From Spirochaetaceae bacterium (lineage in GTDB: Bacteria > Spirochaetota > Spirochaetia > Treponematales > Treponemataceae): 9,180 bases of DNA. A program made the translations under genes and the position numbers. Shown here piece after piece: positions 5,658 to 9,180 of this stretch. The notes beneath the pieces are model-generated. The model was not told the DNA's origin, did no database searches, and saw only the letters and a program-made list of their open reading frames with translations. The stretch lies in contig JAISTZ010000036.1 of NCBI GenBank assembly GCA_031272345.1, positions 1-9,180 of the forward strand, written 5' to 3'. Numbering within the stretch: the first letter of the stretch is position 1; every line of letters starts with the position of its first letter.

Positions 5658-8600
5658 ATGAACGAACAGGAACAGGCCGATACCGTTGAAAGCCTCCGCG
5701 CCGCCCTGGATGAGGCCCGGCGTGAGCTAAAGCACAGTGAGCTGACCATCAAAAAACTCCAGCGGGAAATGCGGACCCGGGAGAAGGATATGGGCCTCGT
5801 TATTTCCAACATCGCTACCTGGCAGGGGATGTATACCGGCCTGCGGGACGAAGTTAATCTCAGAATGCTCTATATCAATGAACTTCTCCGTTTCTGTCCC
5901 GACATCATTTTCCTCCTCGATTCGGAAAAGCGCTTCGTCCTGGCGACCCAGGCCTTCCTCAATCTTGCCGGCCGTAATGACCTGGAGATAATCAAGGGCA
6001 GAACCTTCCTGTCCTATGCGGAACAGGTCCTGCCCCCGGATGTGCGGGACCAACTGGCCCTGGCTATCGACAGGGCGGAGCCGGCCGATGATCCTGATTC
6101 ATTCAACGTTACGATTGAGGGCAGGCATTATTCCGTCAATGTTATTGCCTTCGGCAGGGGCGTAAAAGTTTCCGGTGTTCTGGTCCTCATGCACGACATC
6201 ACCATCCCAACCACGAGGAAGGGCGTCGCATTTACCGACTACATCAACCTGGAGTTTTTCCAGAAATTTCAGGATATTTTCTCCCTGGCTACCGGCGTTG
6301 CCAGCATTACCGTTGACGACAAGGGCCCGGTGACGCGGCCGAGCAACTTTACCGATTTCTGCGACAAATACACGAGGGGAACACCGGAGGGTTTCAGACG
6401 CTGCAACGAATGTGACCTCCATGGCGGGCGGGAGTCGGCGCGGACAGGCCGTCCCGCGGTGTATTTTTGCCACGCGGGGCTCATGGATTTTGCGGCGCCT
6501 ATCATCGTCAACGGAACCCAAATCGGATCGGTGCTCTGCGGGCAGGTGCTCCCGGAAAAACCCGACGAAGCAAAGTTTAGAAAAATCGCCCTTGAGATCG
6601 GCGCAGACCCGGACGAATATATCGAAGCCCTCCGCAAGATACGCATCGTGCCGGAAGAAACCATACGCGCGGCCGGTGAACTCCTGTTCCTCGTTACCAA
6701 CAGCATTGTCCGGTCCCAATTAAACATCTACAGCCTCGAAGAACAGGTACGCCTGCGCACCCAGGCCCTCGAGGAGCAGACCCGGGTGGCTGAGGAAGCG
6801 CTGCTTGCGGCGGAGAAGGCCACCGAGGCCAAGTCGGAATTCCTCGCCACCATGAGCCACGAGATACGGACTCCGATGAACGCCATCATCGGCATGAGCG
6901 ATCTCATGCCCCAGGACAATTTTACGGAACTGCAAAAACGCTACTTTGAAGATACCAGGAAGATGGCCCATACCCTCCTGGGTATCATCAACGACATCCT
7001 GGACTTTTCAAAAATCGAGGCGGGCAAGCTGGAACTCATTCCGGTCCACTACAACATCCACGCCCTCTTTGACAACATCGCATCCATGAATAAATTCATC
7101 GCCGCATCCAAGTCCCTGCGCTTCACGGCAACCTTTGAACCGCGCACACCGGCGGTTCTCTTCGGCGACGAACTGCGGGTGCGTCAGATTTTTACGAATG
7201 TCATCAGCAACGCCATAAAGTACACCCAGTCGGGCTCGGTGGAGTTCACCCTGCGCAGCGAGAACCGCGGGGGCGTTGAATCCATCACGGCTCAGGTGAA
7301 GGACACCGGCGTTGGCATCAGGGAAGAGGACATCCCGAAGCTCTTCGGGATGTTCCAGCAGTTGGACACAAAGAAGAACCGCTCCGTAACCGGCACGGGC
7401 CTTGGGCTCGCCATAACCAAGCGGCTCCTGGACATGATGGGCGGCTCTATTGATGTGGAGAGCGTGTACGGCAAGGGCTCCGCCTTTACCGTCTCGTTTC
7501 CCGCCGTGCCGGGGGATCCCGCGCAGGTGAAGCAGTCGGCGAACCTGGCTGATTTTGTCAAAGCAAAGCCCGGCGCAGACATCAATGTGCTTGTGGTGGA
7601 TGACGCGGCAATCAACCTTACTGTGGCCCTGGGGTTCCTCTCGAAGCACAATATTGCCGCGGAACCGGCGGCAAGCGGCGCCGAGGCCCTGAAAAAAATC
7701 GAAGCGAAGGCAAACGAAGGCAAGAGATACGACATCATCTTCATGGACCACATGATGCCCGAGATGGACGGTGTGGAGACCACCCAGCGGATACGGGCCT
7801 TTGAAGAGGGGACGGGCAGTCAGGAAGCCCGTATTCCCATCATCGCGCTCACGGCAAACGCGGTCTACGGCATGAAAGAATATTTCTTAACCCAGGGCAT
7901 GGACGATTTCATCGCCAAGCCGATAGAAGCTGCGGAACTGAACCGGGCGCTTGCCCAGTGGATGTCCCCGGACAAGCTTGAGCTGGCGTCGAAGCAGGAC
8001 GCCCCCACTGCGGGGCCTCCCCAGGGAGCGCCCCTGTACCATGCGCTGCAAGGGGCGGGCTGCGACGTGGAGGCGGCGCTCTCCCACACCGGCGGGGATA
8101 TGGAATTTCTTGCGGACTGCGTGAGGCGGTTCAACAAGGATATTGGGGGATACATAGAAGGGATGCGCTCCGCCCTTGCCTCGGGCAACCTGGACGCCTA
8201 CCGCATCACGATTCACACGGTCAAGGGGATCCTGGCGACTCTGGGGGTGACCGGGCTTTCCGCACGGGCGCGGGCACTGGAGGAAGCGGCGAAGGCCGGG
8301 GACGCGGGGACCTGCGAGGAAGGCAGCGAAGGGGCGATCGAGGCGTTCATTGCGCTGCGCGGGCGGCTCGAGGGGGCGCTGGCAAGTCAAGAGGCGGAGA
8401 GCTCGGGCGAAACTACCGGCGCGGCGCGGGATCGGGCATTTGTGGCGGAGAAGCTGGGCGCGTTACGGGCCGCGGCGCGGAGCCGGCGGCTTGACGACGC
8501 GGAAGCCCTGGTGAAGGATTTGGACGGCGCGGTGATTGACGGGGCGGACGCGGAGGAAGCGGCGCTGTGGGGCGAGGGCTGGGCGAAGGTGAAAACGGCC

Positions 8601-8672
8601 CTCGAGGGCTTCGCGTTCAGCGATGCGGCGCGGGAGGCGGATGCGCTTTTAGAGAGGTTTAAGACACTATGA
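5658..8672 (+). CDS. Soluble hybrid histidine kinase: PAS-PocR-HisKA-HATPase-REC-Hpt
   Basis: This 1004-residue multi-step phosphorelay kinase has no membrane segment. In order: coiled coil (about 5-45); PAS (about 75-185); PocR ligand-binding domain (about 199-355) with Cys235, Cys249, Cys252, Cys271 and Cys294 and the typical 'CHAGL' and 'GQVL' motifs; a second coiled coil (356-395); HisKA with phospho-accepting His401 in 'MSHEIRTPMN'; HATPase_c with Asn518 (N box), Asp549 in 'DTGVGI', 'LFGMF' (562-566) and 'GTGLGL' (579-584); REC with Asp648-Asp649, phospho-acceptor Asp697, Thr732 and Lys754; Hpt (about 793-912) with His853 in 'HTVKG'; and a helical tail (about 913-1004). All catalytic residues are present, so a full His-Asp-His relay is expected. 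An AGAAGG site precedes the ATG. The stop overlaps the next start. It probably receives input from the FIST protein and passes phosphate to the receiver protein encoded at 3705 (inference). Confidence 0.94.
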   Translation: MNEQEQADTVESLRAALDEARRELKHSELTIKKLQREMRTREKDMGLVISNIATWQGMYTGLRDEVNLRMLYINELLRFCPDIIFLLDSEKRFVLATQAFLNLAGRNDLEIIKGRTFLSYAEQVLPPDVRDQLALAIDRAEPADDPDSFNVTIEGRHYSVNVIAFGRGVKVSGVLVLMHDITIPTTRKGVAFTDYINLEFFQKFQDIFSLATGVASITVDDKGPVTRPSNFTDFCDKYTRGTPEGFRRCNECDLHGGRESARTGRPAVYFCHAGLMDFAAPIIVNGTQIGSVLCGQVLPEKPDEAKFRKIALEIGADPDEYIEALRKIRIVPEETIRAAGELLFLVTNSIVRSQLNIYSLEEQVRLRTQALEEQTRVAEEALLAAEKATEAKSEFLATMSHEIRTPMNAIIGMSDLMPQDNFTELQKRYFEDTRKMAHTLLGIINDILDFSKIEAGKLELIPVHYNIHALFDNIASMNKFIAASKSLRFTATFEPRTPAVLFGDELRVRQIFTNVISNAIKYTQSGSVEFTLRSENRGGVESITAQVKDTGVGIREEDIPKLFGMFQQLDTKKNRSVTGTGLGLAITKRLLDMMGGSIDVESVYGKGSAFTVSFPAVPGDPAQVKQSANLADFVKAKPGADINVLVVDDAAINLTVALGFLSKHNIAAEPAASGAEALKKIEAKANEGKRYDIIFMDHMMPEMDGVETTQRIRAFEEGTGSQEARIPIIALTANAVYGMKEYFLTQGMDDFIAKPIEAAELNRALAQWMSPDKLELASKQDAPTAGPPQGAPLYHALQGAGCDVEAALSHTGGDMEFLADCVRRFNKDIGGYIEGMRSALASGNLDAYRITIHTVKGILATLGVTGLSARARALEEAAKAGDAGTCEEGSEGAIEAFIALRGRLEGALASQEAESSGETTGAARDRAFVAEKLGALRAAARSRRLDDAEALVKDLDGAVIDGADAEEAALWGEGWAKVKTALEGFAFSDAAREADALLERFKTL

Positions 8673-9180
8673 AACACAGGGCGGTTACGGCTGTTTTTGC
8701 GCTGATTGTTTTAGTTTTCGCCGGCTGCGGGTCGAACAACAAAAATATCAGTTTCAAAATCGCCCTGGACGCGGACATTCCCTCCCTTGACCCGGGGCAG
8801 TCCTACAGTTACGAATCGGTCCAGGTGACCAACCAATTGACCGAGGGGCTCGTGGCCTTCAACGGGGCGGGTGAGGTCGTGCCGGCGCTGGCACGGGAGT
8901 GGCGTCAGGCGGACGCCCTCACCTCCGTGTACGAGGTGCGGGAGGATGTGGTGTTCTCCGATGGAAGTCCCATGACCATGGAGGACGTGCTCTTCTCCCT
9001 GGAACGCACCCGGAACGGGGAGGACGGCACCTATTACGCCGATTACCTGGGCGAGGTGGCGCGGCTGAGCGCGGAGGGGTGGCGGCTCACGATTACCCTC
9101 TCCCGCCCCTCGATGGTGTTCAAGTACAACATGGCCACCAATGCGGGGCGCATCATAAGCAAGGCCTATTACATGGCCCA
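8669..9180 (+). CDS. Peptide/nickel-type ABC transporter substrate-binding lipoprotein, N-terminal part (3' end outside window)
   Basis: The ATG at 8669 overlaps the kinase stop (ATGA), with AGAGAGG eleven bases upstream. The 170 visible residues begin with a lipoprotein signal: charged MKHR, a hydrophobic core, then 'VFAGC' with Cys20 as the probable lipidated residue, a relaxed lipobox of the kind common in spirochaetes. The mature part starts like an SBP_bac_5 (OppA/DppA) protein: 'DIPSLDPGQSYSYES', 'QLTEGLVAFNGAGEVVPALAREW', then 'FSDGSPMTMEDVLFSLERT', the usual 'G-x-P-x-T-A-x-D-V' region. Such proteins capture oligopeptides, nickel or other small solutes outside the membrane for an ABC importer. 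The specificity-determining C-terminal lobe is outside the window. The overlap with the kinase gene suggests that the phosphorelay and this uptake system are expressed together. Confidence 0.88.
   Translation, partial: MKHRAVTAVFALIVLVFAGCGSNNKNISFKIALDADIPSLDPGQSYSYESVQVTNQLTEGLVAFNGAGEVVPALAREWRQADALTSVYEVREDVVFSDGSPMTMEDVLFSLERTRNGEDGTYYADYLGEVARLSAEGWRLTITLSRPSMVFKYNMATNAGRIISKAYYMA

Noticed and set aside
7008..7751. 247-codon open frame on the - strand inside the kinase gene
   Set aside because: It overlaps the conserved HATPase and receiver domains of the kinase and its translation shows no family motif.

Overview
The window is a gene-dense stretch of bacterial chromosome. All eight genes lie on the + strand with very small gaps or overlaps, and I see no RNA gene, insertion sequence, phage gene or CRISPR array. 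Base composition is high in GC, and codons ending in C or G dominate. Protein style suggests a spirochaete of the Treponema type, possibly a gut-associated, GC-rich member. This rests on a SmpB/Ddl context, a soluble HD-GYP protein with an extra N-terminal domain, a treponeme-like secreted protein, and a phosphorelay with a PocR sensor. That assignment is an impression from remembered family sequences, not a search result, and I hold it with moderate confidence.

Block 1 (1-3595) is a run of housekeeping and envelope genes: the 3' end of smpB (trans-translation), a secreted two-part protein of unknown function, a soluble HD-GYP-family protein with altered metal ligands, and D-alanine--D-alanine ligase. 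The ligase start overlaps the HD-GYP stop by four bases, so these two are probably translationally coupled.

A 109-base gap (3596-3704) holds a good sigma-70-type promoter (TTGACA at 3612-3617 with a weaker -10) and starts block 2 (3705-9180). Block 2 is a signalling operon: a receiver protein with no DNA-binding domain, a stand-alone FIST-domain sensor, a 1004-residue soluble hybrid histidine kinase (coiled coil, PAS, PocR, HisKA, HATPase, receiver, Hpt, helical tail), and the start of a peptide-type ABC-transporter substrate-binding lipoprotein whose ATG overlaps the kinase stop.

The natural reading of block 2 is a complete phosphorelay, His401 to Asp697 to His853 in the kinase and then to Asp81 of the separate receiver. 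It would be fed by a FIST protein acting as a diffusible ligand sensor and by the kinase's own PAS and PocR domains. The output may be protein-protein, since no DNA-binding domain is visible, and one target or co-regulated partner may be the downstream solute-uptake system. The FIST-plus-hybrid-kinase pairing resembles the gene arrangement of the NosP haem/nitric-oxide sensors. This is the most interesting hypothesis here, but the sequence alone does not prove it.
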